64,000 nt of DNA from Halochromatium sp. (lineage in GTDB: Bacteria; Pseudomonadota; Gammaproteobacteria; Chromatiales; Chromatiaceae). A program made the position numbers and the translations under genes. This document shows, in pieces, positions 10,442-17,735 of this stretch. Under the pieces are notes generated by a model. It searched no databases. It saw only the letters and a list, made by a program, of their open reading frames with translations, and was not told where the DNA came from. Positions within the stretch are counted from its first letter, which is position 1. Every line of letters starts with the position of its first letter. The stretch is from assembly GCA_010912705.1 (NCBI GenBank), contig POWB01000002.1, positions 174,995-238,994 on the forward strand. Direction: 5' to 3'.

Positions 10442-12217
10442 ATGAAGTTTTCTGCTTCAAGCGATTTGGTCCCGATGAACATTCCCGTCAGCCTGCACCC
10501 AACGGGCGCTGCCTTACTCTTCGATGTCTTGCTGGATCTTGGCGTCGAGGTCATCTTTGGCCATACCGGTGGCGCGGTGATCCCGCTGCACGTGGAGTTG
10601 AATAAGCGGATGCGTCGCGGCGAGCCGGTGCCCCGCTTCGTGCTCTGTCGCCAAGAGGGAGGCGCGGGTCATGCTGCTGAGGGCTATGCCCGTGCGAGTG
10701 GCCGCGTGGGTGTCGCGCTCGCGACCTCGGGGCCTGGCTCGACCAATCTCGCCACGCCGATTGCGGATGCGCACAAGGACTCGGTGCCGACGGTCTTCAT
10801 CACTGGCCAGGTGCCGAGCCAGGCGATCGGAAGTGATGCCTTCCAGGAGGTCGACACGGTTGGCTTCACGCGGCCGATCTCTAAGCACAACTATCTGGTG
10901 CGCGACGTCAGTGATCTCGAGTGGGTTCTACGCGAGGCCTTTGCGCTTGCGCAGCAGGGGCGGCCGGGGCCGGTGGTCGTCGACATCTGCAAGGATGTGC
11001 AGCTCAGCACCCGTGTGACATCAAGCCCACCGCGGCGTCGGCATCGGCCTGAGGTGCCCTTCGAGACTGGGCCTGCTGATGCCATCTTGGATGCGCTCTG
11101 CACTGCGGAGCGGCCTGTCATCAAGGCCGGTGGGGGCATCATCCACGCTGGCGCAGCAGCGGCCCTCTGTCGATTCGCTGAGCGCTTCGAGGTGCCTGTC
11201 ACCACCACCTTCAACGCCTTGGGCGCGGTCCCCTTTGAGGCCCCTTACTATCTCGGGATGCCAGGGATGCACGGCAGTGTGCCTGCAAACTATGCGCTGC
11301 GCGATGCCGACCTCATCCTGAGTCTGGGCGGCCGCTTCGATGACCGGGTTGCGGTCAAGGATTTTGCCCTCGGCAAGCGTATTGCGCATGTCGACATTGA
11401 CCCGTCCGAGATCGATAAGACGATCAAGACCGATCTGCACCTCGTCGCCTCCTTGACCGCCTTTCTGGATCATGCGTTGGCCAGCACCCGCCAGGCTCGA
11501 CATCCGCGCTGGCTCGCACAGGTAGTCGCATGGCGTGAGCAGCTTCCATTACCCTATGGCCTTGGCGACTACATCAAGCCGCAGGCGGTGGTTGAGGCCC
11601 TGTCCGAGCTCACCGCAGGCAAGGCCACCCTGGTGACTGGGGTCGGTCAGCATCAGATGTGGTCGGCCCAGTATTATCGCTTTCAGCGTCCGCGACAGTG
11701 GATCAGCTCTGGCGGCCTTGGCACCATGGGCTTTGGCTTACCGGCGGCGATTGGGGCCTGGTACGCTGCCCCAGATCAACCGGTGGTGCTGATCGATGGC
11801 GATGGCAGCTTTCAGATGAATATCCAGGAGCTGGCAACCGTTGTTGCCAACGCCATCCCGCTGAAGATGTTTGTGCTCAACAACAGCTTCCTCGGTATGG
11901 TGCGCCAGTGGGAAGACATGATGGACGGTGGCCACCATTACGAGACCTGCCTGGCGCGCCGCGATGATTGTGATCCGCATTGCAGCCAGATCGACCAGAC
12001 CTGTCGGCGCCAGATCCCGAATCTGCTCGGCCTCAAACAGGTCTATCCGCGGCTCGAGACGTTCAGGGTCAAAGCGCCGCAGGAGCTGCGTGGCGTGCTG
12101 GATCAAGCCTTAAGGCTACCTGGGCCGGTCCTGGTAGACGTTTGGATCGATAAAGCCGAAGATGTGTTGCCGATGGTGCTTCCTGGTGGCCGGCTCGACA
12201 CCATGATCGAGTCTTGA
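10442..12217 (+). CDS. acetolactate synthase large subunit-like thiamine diphosphate enzyme with extra Cys cluster
   Basis: 591 aa. The N-terminal pyrimidine domain carries the activating Glu in CRQEGGAGHAAEGYAR, then SGPGSTNLATPIADA. The central domain covers about residues 200-335. The C-terminal PP domain has GDGSFQMNIQELAT and the acetolactate-synthase-type GMVRQWEDM. It should condense pyruvate to 2-acetolactate. After that motif, where relatives run straight on, it has four cysteines at residues 503, 510, 514 and 521 (C-x6-C-x3-C-x6-C), perhaps a metal site. No small regulatory subunit gene (ilvN/ilvH) is next to it, and it follows ackA by 17 bp. A catabolic or specialised ALS is possible. 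A second start at 10475 is equally plausible; neither has a good ribosome site. Confidence 0.85.
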   Translation: MKFSASSDLVPMNIPVSLHPTGAALLFDVLLDLGVEVIFGHTGGAVIPLHVELNKRMRRGEPVPRFVLCRQEGGAGHAAEGYARASGRVGVALATSGPGSTNLATPIADAHKDSVPTVFITGQVPSQAIGSDAFQEVDTVGFTRPISKHNYLVRDVSDLEWVLREAFALAQQGRPGPVVVDICKDVQLSTRVTSSPPRRRHRPEVPFETGPADAILDALCTAERPVIKAGGGIIHAGAAAALCRFAERFEVPVTTTFNALGAVPFEAPYYLGMPGMHGSVPANYALRDADLILSLGGRFDDRVAVKDFALGKRIAHVDIDPSEIDKTIKTDLHLVASLTAFLDHALASTRQARHPRWLAQVVAWREQLPLPYGLGDYIKPQAVVEALSELTAGKATLVTGVGQHQMWSAQYYRFQRPRQWISSGGLGTMGFGLPAAIGAWYAAPDQPVVLIDGDGSFQMNIQELATVVANAIPLKMFVLNNSFLGMVRQWEDMMDGGHHYETCLARRDDCDPHCSQIDQTCRRQIPNLLGLKQVYPRLETFRVKAPQELRGVLDQALRLPGPVLVDVWIDKAEDVLPMVLPGGRLDTMIES

Positions 12218-12251
12218 TGTAATACCAAATACTTTAGGAGGATAACTGCCA

Positions 12252-12698
12252 ATGACTGCCTTTTCCCAACTCCATGCCCAGAACCATAAGATCACTGAAC
12301 TCTCGAACGTCTTTCTCTACCTGATTCAGAGTCGGGAGATGTGTGATACCGAGACGGCCTGTGATGTCTTCTTCGAGTATACCGGCAAGGTGCGTGAGCA
12401 TATCGAGCTGGTCGACCGTGATCTCTGCGGTCGTTTAATCTCTTATCCCGATCAGTCGGTGAAGAACACAGCCAATCGTTTCCTCTCCGGCTCTACCGAG
12501 ATCAAGCGCATCTTCAACAAGTACCTGAAGGACTGGTGCTCGGAGCCGCACCGCCGGCTGCAGATCCGTGATTACAACGAGTTCATGAAAGAGACCGAGC
12601 AGATGTTCGCCTTGGTGCTCGATCGTATCCAGCGTGAGACCGAGCACCTTTATCCGCTGATCCGCAAGCTCGAGGAAAAAGACAAGGTTGCTGCGTAA
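12252..12698 (+). CDS. hemerythrin-like (HHE) helical protein
   Basis: 148 aa with a strong TAGGAGGA ribosome site. It is all helical, with His/Glu pairs spaced like the di-iron ligands of HHE-domain proteins: VREHIELVDRD near residue 50, an EFMKETEQMF helix, and ETEHLYPLIRKLE at the end. I infer a hemerythrin-like four-helix bundle that may bind iron, oxygen or NO. Not every canonical ligand position can be assigned by eye. It stands alone, with its own terminator-like hairpin after the stop. Confidence 0.6.
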   Translation: MTAFSQLHAQNHKITELSNVFLYLIQSREMCDTETACDVFFEYTGKVREHIELVDRDLCGRLISYPDQSVKNTANRFLSGSTEIKRIFNKYLKDWCSEPHRRLQIRDYNEFMKETEQMFALVLDRIQRETEHLYPLIRKLEEKDKVAA

Positions 12699-12712
12699 AA
12701 AGTCAGGGATGC

Positions 12713-12745
12713 CATGGTGGTCATGAGACTCAGATGACCACCATG
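12713..12745 (+). terminator. 12-bp perfect stem-loop after the HHE gene
   Basis: CATGGTGGTCAT (12713-12724) pairs perfectly with ATGACCACCATG (12734-12745) across a 9-nt loop. Only a weak T-rich tail follows (GCGATTTAACCTTTAT), so it may be a terminator with modest efficiency or a 3-prime stabilising hairpin. Confidence 0.6.
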
Positions 12746-12876
12746 CGATTTAACCTTTATCAGCCCGCGTTGGGCGGGCCATGAAGGACGGCTCGGTTAG
12801 ATTGGCCGGTTAGATTGGCTGTCTTGCCGTCACGCCCTTGCAGTAACATTAATTAGGTCACTTTGAAGGCCGCATC

Positions 12877-13179
12877 ATGCATCGCATCAAGCTTGAAGAC
12901 GCCGCCATTGCCGCCTCATTGCAATCGCTCAATGCCAGCACCAAGGCACCCTGGGTCATTAAGGAAGGCAAACTCCACAAGATCTTCAGGTTTAACGACT
13001 TCAGCGAAGCCTTCGGCTTCATGACCCGAGTCGCACTTGCTGCGGAGGCCATGGATCACCACCCTGACTGGTGCAATCTCTACAAGACCCTCAGTGTTGA
13101 CCTCAGTACGCATGATGCCGGCGGCCTCACCGAGCTGGACTTCCAACTCGCGGCGCGGATGGATGCCCTGACTGCTTGA
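12877..13179 (+). CDS. pterin-4a-carbinolamine dehydratase family protein
   Basis: 100 aa. It carries the family signature [20 protein letters not shown] followed by [11 protein letters not shown], containing the active-site His-His-Pro. The enzyme recycles 4a-hydroxytetrahydropterin. No phenylalanine hydroxylase gene is nearby; in such organisms the protein is often linked to molybdopterin or unspecified pterin metabolism, so the local role is open. Confidence 0.9.
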   Translation: MHRIKLEDAAIAASLQSLNASTKAPWVIKEGKLHKIFRFNDFSEAFGFMTRVALAAEAMDHHPDWCNLYKTLSVDLSTHDAGGLTELDFQLAARMDALTA

Positions 13180-13215
13180 GCGCGCTAGCGAGTCGGTATG
13201 GAGGCCTGGGCTCCG

Positions 13216-13524
13216 CTAGCCTTGACTGAGCCGTGCCTCCACAGCCGCTGTTTTCCGCGTGAGCCGGCCACTTGGCCCCTCGCGAATGTCCAGCTTGACC
13301 GTGGCATAGACGCGTTTGCAGCCGGCTGCGGCCAGCAAGGCATAGGCGCGCTCAATGAGCGTCAAGGCCTCGCCGAGCGCATCGGTCTCGAACAGCGTCC
13401 CCATCGCCGTCAGTTGGTAGTTGTAACCGCTGTCTGCGATCAGCTCGACCACTGAGGCCACATAGGGGCTCAGATGCTCGGCCTGGCCAACGGGAAAGAT
13501 GCTGAAGTCGACGAGAACAGACAT
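13216..13524 (-). CDS. MTH1187 family thiamine-binding protein
   Basis: 102 aa with a good GGAGGT ribosome site upstream of ATG 13524. It has the small ferredoxin-like fold of the MTH1187/YkoF/UPF0045 family (SVLVDFSIFPVG..., YQLTAMGTLFE, KRVYATVKLDIREG). Family members bind thiamine or HMP, but the physiological role is not settled. It is convergent with the pterin dehydratase gene and divergent from the next hypothetical gene. Confidence 0.85.
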   Translation of the reverse strand: MSVLVDFSIFPVGQAEHLSPYVASVVELIADSGYNYQLTAMGTLFETDALGEALTLIERAYALLAAAGCKRVYATVKLDIREGPSGRLTRKTAAVEARLSQG

Positions 13525-13593
13525 GGACGTACCTCCAGGGTTAAGCTATTGCGGTCTTGGCCTCTTCTTGTTTAAGCCCATGCTTGCTGATCG

Positions 13594-14070
13594 ATGACAA
13601 CCATCCAAACCTCGGACTTTGAGCTCGGTGCTGATCCTGACTGGGATAGCCCGCTGAACTTCAAGTTGACCCCTGAGCTGCTGGTGCATGCGCTGATGGA
13701 GACCGCCTCCGCAGTGCACACCGGCTGGCAGAGCTGCGTCGATGATGATGCGATCCTGTCGCAGGTTGCGGCCATGGATGATACGGGAGATAGGAGTATC
13801 CGTCTCGTCGAGCAGGAGATGGTCGATGAAGAAGATCCATCCGCGACCTGGCATGATTGGACGCTTGAGGTGCGGGTTGGCTCGGTGCTGACCGCGGGCC
13901 ATTGGCAAGTCCGCTCGACCGCGTCGCCACTCGATTGGGAGTGGACGGCTGCCGCCGTGGAGGCTGCCTTTGAGCGCGCTTGTGTGCTGCTCGGTCGTCG
14001 TGTGCGTCGCGGTCTGGCGGTCGAAGAGCCGATCCGGCCTGAGCTGCCGCCGCGCTCGAGTCGACACTAA
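13594..14070 (+). CDS. hypothetical protein, 158 aa
   Basis: Not recognised. The product is acidic in its N-terminal two-thirds (FELGADPDWDSPLNFK; LVEQEMVDEEDPS) with a basic, proline-rich C-terminus (RRVRRGLAVEEP...PPRSSRH). No signal peptide or membrane segment is visible. It is followed by two more small genes on the same strand, with a shared repeat in the spacers, so these three may form a unit. Confidence 0.5.
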   Translation: MTTIQTSDFELGADPDWDSPLNFKLTPELLVHALMETASAVHTGWQSCVDDDAILSQVAAMDDTGDRSIRLVEQEMVDEEDPSATWHDWTLEVRVGSVLTAGHWQVRSTASPLDWEWTAAAVEAAFERACVLLGRRVRRGLAVEEPIRPELPPRSSRH

Positions 14071-14071
14071 A

Positions 14072-14126
14072 GCGATTGCCGAAAACCGCCTCAGGCCTAG
14101 CCCGAGGTGCTGCTGGAGAATGAGAT
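14072..14126 (+). repeat. spacer repeat copy 1 (GCGATTGCCGAAAA ... GGAGAATGAGAT)
   Basis: Directly after the stop of the 158-aa gene comes GCGATTGCCGAAAA, and the spacer ends with GGAGAATGAGAT (14115-14126), which supplies the ribosome site of the next gene. The same two elements flank the spacer at 14393-14496, so the intergenic region appears to have been duplicated with divergence in the middle. Confidence 0.6.
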
Positions 14127-14129
14127 CCA

Positions 14130-14393
14130 ATGAAATTCCATATCGACGTTGAGATGTCGCCCGCCGAGCTGCGCAAGCTGATGGGGCTGCCGGATCTCGA
14201 GGGGCTGCAGCAGCGGATGCTCGATGAGCTTCAGACGCGCATGGAGCAGGGCGTTGAAGGTTATGACCCAATGCAGTTGATGCAGCCCTATCTGAAGACC
14301 AGCCTGGCTGGCATGGATATGATGCAGCAGCTGTTCGCTGCTAGCATGGGGGCAGCTGGGGCGAAGACGCAGAAATCTGGCTCTGACCGCTAA
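14130..14393 (+). CDS. small DUF6489-like protein, 87 aa
   Basis: 87 aa beginning MKFHIDVEMSPAELRKLMGLPD, an N-terminus shared by a family of small proteobacterial proteins of unknown function (DUF6489-type). The rest is helical and methionine-rich (LQQRMLDELQTRMEQ, MDMMQQLF), with no cysteine, signal or membrane helix. The ribosome site GGAG lies in a repeated spacer. Function is unknown. Confidence 0.7.
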   Translation: MKFHIDVEMSPAELRKLMGLPDLEGLQQRMLDELQTRMEQGVEGYDPMQLMQPYLKTSLAGMDMMQQLFAASMGAAGAKTQKSGSDR

Positions 14394-14452
14394 GGCGATT
14401 GCCGGAAGCAAAAAGACAAGCAAGGCGGTATGCGCTTTGACAAAAATCGCCT
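14393..14452 (+). repeat. spacer repeat copy 2, with 8-bp inverted ends
   Basis: AGGCGATT (14393-14400), followed by GCCGGAA, pairs with AATCGCCT (14445-14452). GGCGATTGCCGG also appears immediately after the gltA stop at 59757, so this is a dispersed element placed right behind stop codons. The copy continues to GGAGAATGAGAT at 14485-14496. Confidence 0.6.
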
Positions 14453-14494
14453 AATCTTGGCCATAGAGCCGGTATACCGCGAGGGGAGAATGAG

Positions 14495-14749
14495 ATGTCT
14501 CATCGACTGCTAATCCTTGGCTGTAGAACCATGCGCGACGGCGTGGTGGTGTCCTTTGTCTTCTTTGTGGCCGCTATACTGCTGTTCCTGGCTGCGACGC
14601 ATGTGGTACCAGCGGTGGCGTTTTTGCGCCAGATCGTGTTGTTCTTTGCGCTGCTGTTGATCATCCTGGCGCCGGTCGTGTTGATCTCGACGTTTTTGAT
14701 CTCGGTGCTGCCGGGCGCAAGGGCAAAGCTCGAGAATTGCGAGCATTAA
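14495..14749 (+). CDS. small membrane protein, 84 aa
   Basis: Two hydrophobic stretches (about residues 15-36 and 42-70) predict a two-helix inner-membrane protein with a short polar C-terminus. GGGGAG lies 6 nt before the ATG at 14495, but that ATG falls within a duplicated spacer sequence, so an alternative start is ATG 14531 (MRDGVVVSFVFFV). No family recognised. Confidence 0.5.
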   Translation: MSHRLLILGCRTMRDGVVVSFVFFVAAILLFLAATHVVPAVAFLRQIVLFFALLLIILAPVVLISTFLISVLPGARAKLENCEH

Positions 14750-14812
14750 TCTCCGCGCCTAGTTGAGCAAGTCGTCTATCTGCTTATCCCGCTCTAATGC
14801 CGCTTTCCGGGG

Positions 14813-14847
14813 CCAACTCAGCCGACCCACTTGGGCGGCTGAGCTGG
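14813..14847. terminator. bidirectional hairpin between convergent genes
   Basis: CCAACTCAGCCG (14813-14824) pairs with CGGCTGAGCTGG (14836-14847), one mismatch in 12, across an 11-nt loop. It lies between the convergent 84-aa membrane-protein gene and the DsrC-like gene and could end transcription from both sides. There is no strong T-run. Confidence 0.55.
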
Positions 14848-14866
14848 CTTGGTGCAGCCTCTGTGC

Positions 14867-15205
14867 TTAGTAGCCGCCTTTGCGGTGTACCTCAGGAAGA
14901 CCGGCGATCTTGGTGCCTTGCTTGGTCGGTGCTAACGGGAATAGTTGGTAGACCTCCTTGCTGCTAGGCTTGCTGCCCCATTTCTTGCCCATGTCCTTGA
15001 GCAGGGCGCGCTCCATCGGCTGATTCTGATTGTTGTTCAGATACTCGTCGCGCAAGTAATTGATGATGTCCCAGTGGCGCTCGGTCAGCTCAATGCCCTC
15101 GATGGCAGCCAGCGCCTTTGCAACCTCTTCGTCCCAGTCGAGCGGATTGACCAGGAATCCTGACTCGGTGGTTTCGATGCTCTTACCATTGACTTCAATC
15201 GCCAT
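14867..15205 (-). CDS. DsrC/TusE-family protein lacking both redox cysteines (RspA-like)
   Basis: 112 aa with GAGGAG upstream of ATG 15205. It is clearly homologous to the real DsrC at 21445 along the whole length (MAIEVNGKSIETTESGFL; ERHWDIINYLRDEY; VYQLFPLAPTKQGTKIAGLP). It contains no cysteine at all: where DsrC has QACRYAGLP it has QGTKIAGLP, and the C-terminal Cys-Val is replaced by GGY. DsrC family members with neither cysteine have been set apart as putative regulatory RspA-type proteins, since they cannot carry trisulfides. I infer a regulatory or partner-binding role. It is the last gene of a minus-strand group with Cas6-like and two unknown genes, close to dsrA. Confidence 0.85.
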   Translation of the reverse strand: MAIEVNGKSIETTESGFLVNPLDWDEEVAKALAAIEGIELTERHWDIINYLRDEYLNNNQNQPMERALLKDMGKKWGSKPSSKEVYQLFPLAPTKQGTKIAGLPEVHRKGGY

Positions 15206-15375
15206 TGCGAATGCTCCTCTCGTCGTTCAAATGCCGCCGTTTCGTGGCAGGCGGTCTAGGGTTAACCGGGATGGCCTGTGGCCGCTGTACTCCGGCACTC
15301 GTGTTTGAAAACCCTCTAATATTAGTCAATTGTTGTGGAGACGTCACCTCTATACCCGGGATATGTCAACCTGGG

Positions 15376-16068
15376 TTAGCTTGCAGCCTGAGCAACGGCC
15401 TCGATCCCCTTGTGCGGCAGGAAGATGCCGCAGCCCATGGTCTGGTGGGCGCCGACACCCTGTTGCTGGAGTGCGATGGCGTCGTTTGGGCTGAGTTCGG
15501 CGAGCATTAGACTGCGCGTGAGCACTGGCCCTGTTGGCGTGCTCAAAGAGAGCGTCTTGCCGCACAGCGCCTTGCGGATCTTGATGCCGCGCTGCGCAAG
15601 CTCGCTGGCGATGCGGCGTAGAAATTGCTCCTCATCCTCATCCGCCTGGGCGATGACGTAGCGTGCAAACAAGGTCTTTTCCGCGCTCAATGGACGCTCT
15701 TTTGCTTGCCCTAGGGTAAAGCCTGCGCCATCTAGCGCTAGGGTTTGCCCCTCGAGCGCGGCCTTCAGGTCATCCAGCCGAGCGCGTGGGATGCGGATAC
15801 TGAGCTTGGTGCGGCGCGATGGCAGGAGCTGCTGCTCGCTGCCGTGTGAGGGGCGCTCCCAGCCGTTTTGCGAGCCAGCGACGTGGATCGTGTGGATGGC
15901 GGCACGGGGCTCTTCAGCCAGCCAGGGCACAGCGTCGATGAGCGCGTTCGCGAGCGCGTGCGCATGATCGACGGGTAAGGACTTGCACTCTTGCAGCGGG
16001 AACATGACGTCAACGACGTCCTGTGGAATCTGCGGCTGGGTCTCCTGATCGGTTTCTTGCCAAAACAT
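15376..16068 (-). CDS. orphan Cas6/Cmx6-like (type I-MYXAN) RNA-endonuclease family protein
   Basis: 230 aa. The pattern matches the Cas6/Cmx6 branch of RAMP proteins: DVMFPLQECKSLPVDHAHAL at the start, a SRRTKLSIRIPR strand, ERPLSAEKTLFARYVI in the middle, RSLMLAELSPNDAIALQQQG, and the C-terminal glycine-rich loop MGCGIFLPHKGI. Cas6 proteins cut CRISPR precursor RNA, but I found no CRISPR repeats or other cas gene in the window. Possible explanations are trans-acting processing of a distant array or an unrelated RNA role. Upstream gene stop at 16078 is only 9 bp from this start, so the two are co-transcribed. The family assignment is from memory of motifs and needs a profile search. Confidence 0.7.
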   Translation of the reverse strand: MFWQETDQETQPQIPQDVVDVMFPLQECKSLPVDHAHALANALIDAVPWLAEEPRAAIHTIHVAGSQNGWERPSHGSEQQLLPSRRTKLSIRIPRARLDDLKAALEGQTLALDGAGFTLGQAKERPLSAEKTLFARYVIAQADEDEEQFLRRIASELAQRGIKIRKALCGKTLSLSTPTGPVLTRSLMLAELSPNDAIALQQQGVGAHQTMGCGIFLPHKGIEAVAQAAS

Positions 16069-16077
16069 GGGTTGTTC

Positions 16078-16797
16078 TCAGTTGACGGGCAATTTGCCCT
16101 GTAGGGACTGGCGATCAAACCACCACTCGTCTTGCACCAAGACGTCAACCACGTTGCGCAAGCGAACCAGGAACTTGTCCGGCTCGCGCAGCTCGAGGCG
16201 ATCGCGCCAGAGGTCAAAGGCGTCTTGCGATTCGACGCCGCTATGGCGGCGCGCCACATCGGCTAAGATCTGTGTCGCGAAGAAGGTCAGGTTCTCGCGC
16301 TGCACACCATCGGCGCGCACGTCGGCCAGGAACAGCGCAGTGGTGGCAGCGACTGCGGCGCCATCGGCATCGTCAGGGGTCTCGTCGACGACATGCGATA
16401 GCAGCTCAATCGACAGCTCGACATCCATCGGATAGGTGACTGCGAGCCAGATGCCTTGGCCGAGGGCGCTCAGCGATTGCTCCTGCTCCGCGCGAAAGAG
16501 CACATCGCAACAGTCGGCGGCTGACTCGAAGGCCTCAACGCCTATGAAGGCATCAAAGGCCTCGCGGCCTAGCGGCCAGGCCTCTTCACCGCGGCCGAGC
16601 CCGACCAGTGTGCGTGCTTGCTGCAACTGCAGCTCGGCGAGTTGCTGGCGATCAGCGCCGATGCGTTGTAGGGTCGAGTATTGCTCTTCGAGCGCCAGCA
16701 GATGTGACTCCAATGCCGCCTCTTCAGCGGCATGGTTGGTGACGGAGTCGGCGGCGGTGTCTTGCAGGTGAGTCCGCGTGATGTCGAAATGCTTCAT
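16078..16797 (-). CDS. hypothetical helical protein, 239 aa
   Basis: ATG 16797 (MKHFDITRTHLQ) is chosen; the frame stays open to 16905 but the extra residues look like non-coding translation. The product is acidic and almost entirely helical, with pairs of helices such as LESHLLALEEQYSTLQRI and LQLQQARTLVGLGRGEEAW that recall TPR-like repeats. It ends with a Trp-rich segment (VDVLVQDEWWFDRQSLQG). No enzyme motif seen. Tight spacing to the Cas6-like gene (9 bp) suggests a shared function. Confidence 0.6.
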   Translation of the reverse strand: MKHFDITRTHLQDTAADSVTNHAAEEAALESHLLALEEQYSTLQRIGADRQQLAELQLQQARTLVGLGRGEEAWPLGREAFDAFIGVEAFESAADCCDVLFRAEQEQSLSALGQGIWLAVTYPMDVELSIELLSHVVDETPDDADGAAVAATTALFLADVRADGVQRENLTFFATQILADVARRHSGVESQDAFDLWRDRLELREPDKFLVRLRNVVDVLVQDEWWFDRQSLQGKLPVN

Positions 16798-16978
16798 GGC
16801 AACTGCTCTTGTCGCCGCGTACGGCGCTGTCCTCGTTGAAATGGATGGCTCGCTCCGCGGTGACGGTAGCCGGTGACAGCCTTGACTGATTCGGTCGCCT
16901 GTCACGCTGGTCTCGAGCGGGCGTCGCTGCTACGCACCTGGTTGGCGGGCAGAGCCAGCAAGGGTCTCTTAAACGGTG

Positions 16979-17170
16979 CTAGCGCACCAGGCCACTAAAT
17001 GCAGCCTCGAGCTGATCCTCCCAATCGTCAGGCGTATCGGAAAAGGGTGGCTTGACATCGATGCGAAAGAATCGCTCGCCCTGGCGCGCAGCCTCCTGAA
17101 TCGCCAGAAGCAGTTCCTTGAAGCTCTCGAGCTCCTTATTGGAGACGAGAATGTCGCTGAGCATGAGCAT
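16979..17170 (-). CDS. small hypothetical protein, 63 aa
   Basis: Starting at ATG 17170 (or 17164), with AGAGAGG about 12 nt upstream. The sequence is MLMLSDILVSNKELESFKE, then LLAIQEAARQGERFFRIDVK and PPFSDTPDDWEDQLEAAFSG. It is amphipathic, with no cysteine. It is the first gene of the minus-strand group and reads away from the dsr promoter region. Unknown family. Confidence 0.5.
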   Translation of the reverse strand: MLMLSDILVSNKELESFKELLLAIQEAARQGERFFRIDVKPPFSDTPDDWEDQLEAAFSGLVR

Positions 17171-17466
17171 GATCTGTATAGAGCCTCTCTGACTTGAAGT
17201 GCGCCGACGATGGCCCCGCGGTCGCCATGCATGTGCCTCCAGCATGGTCGCCGAGGTGGTCTCTCTTGTTCGAGACAGGTAAAGCCGCAAGCGAGCAAAA
17301 ACAACTCAAGTCTCATCGGACTCGGCTCAGGCTGTTCCGCTCTAGGCGGGCGTCGCTGCCTGAACGGCTGCCGCTAAGGACTCGGTAGTAAGCCCTTGAT
17401 GGGGTCTCGAGCGAGGGGTGATGGCTGCAGATGGGGCTAAATAAGCTATTGGAATATTAGGATATG

Positions 17467-17495
17467 TTGACATAGCTCGAGTGGACGCTTATGCT
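17467..17495 (+). promoter_or_regulatory. putative sigma70-type promoter of the dsr operon
   Basis: TTGACA (17467-17472) is followed after exactly 17 bp by TATGCT (17490-17495), near-consensus spacing and hexamers. The surrounding stretch (GGAATATTAGGATATG upstream) is more AT-rich than the neighbourhood. It would give a leader of about 230 nt before dsrA. Confidence 0.55.
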
Positions 17496-17589
17496 TTGCG
17501 CCCCAATGATGATGGCTGCGATGGGCACTAGGTTCCTGATCGCCAAAGAGAAAAAGCTTGGCTGTCAACTATCCCCAAAGGGATAGGCT

Positions 17590-17606
17590 GGGGTAGCCCC
17601 TACCCC
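17590..17606 (+). promoter_or_regulatory. 7-bp hairpin in the dsr leader
   Basis: GGGGTAG (17590-17596) and CTACCCC (17600-17606) pair perfectly across a 3-nt loop, about 130 nt before dsrA. It could be an RNA hairpin in the leader or an operator; its role is not shown by the sequence. Confidence 0.35.
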
Positions 17607-17735
17607 CCCTAAGGTGCGGTTCCCAGCTCGGCATGCCACCCCGTATAGTGCAGCTCCGTGGCACACGGCGCCGCGAAAGAATCTGAATTCGATCTGTGTC
17701 TTACCACGACGTTTCTCGATAGGAGAGATAGCGAC

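Larger units (their letters stand above)
17171..17735. other. dsr upstream intergenic region and leader
   Basis: 565 bp between the divergent 63-aa gene and dsrA. It contains the proposed dsr promoter at 17467-17495, a GGGGTAG/CTACCCC hairpin at 17590-17606 and the AGGAGAG ribosome site at 17721. An upstream promoter for the minus-strand group must also lie here, but I could not assign it. Confidence 0.6.

Noticed and set aside
14750..17735. CRISPR array near the Cas6-like gene
   Set aside because: Checked by eye for regularly spaced 25-40-bp repeats; none found there or in other non-coding stretches.
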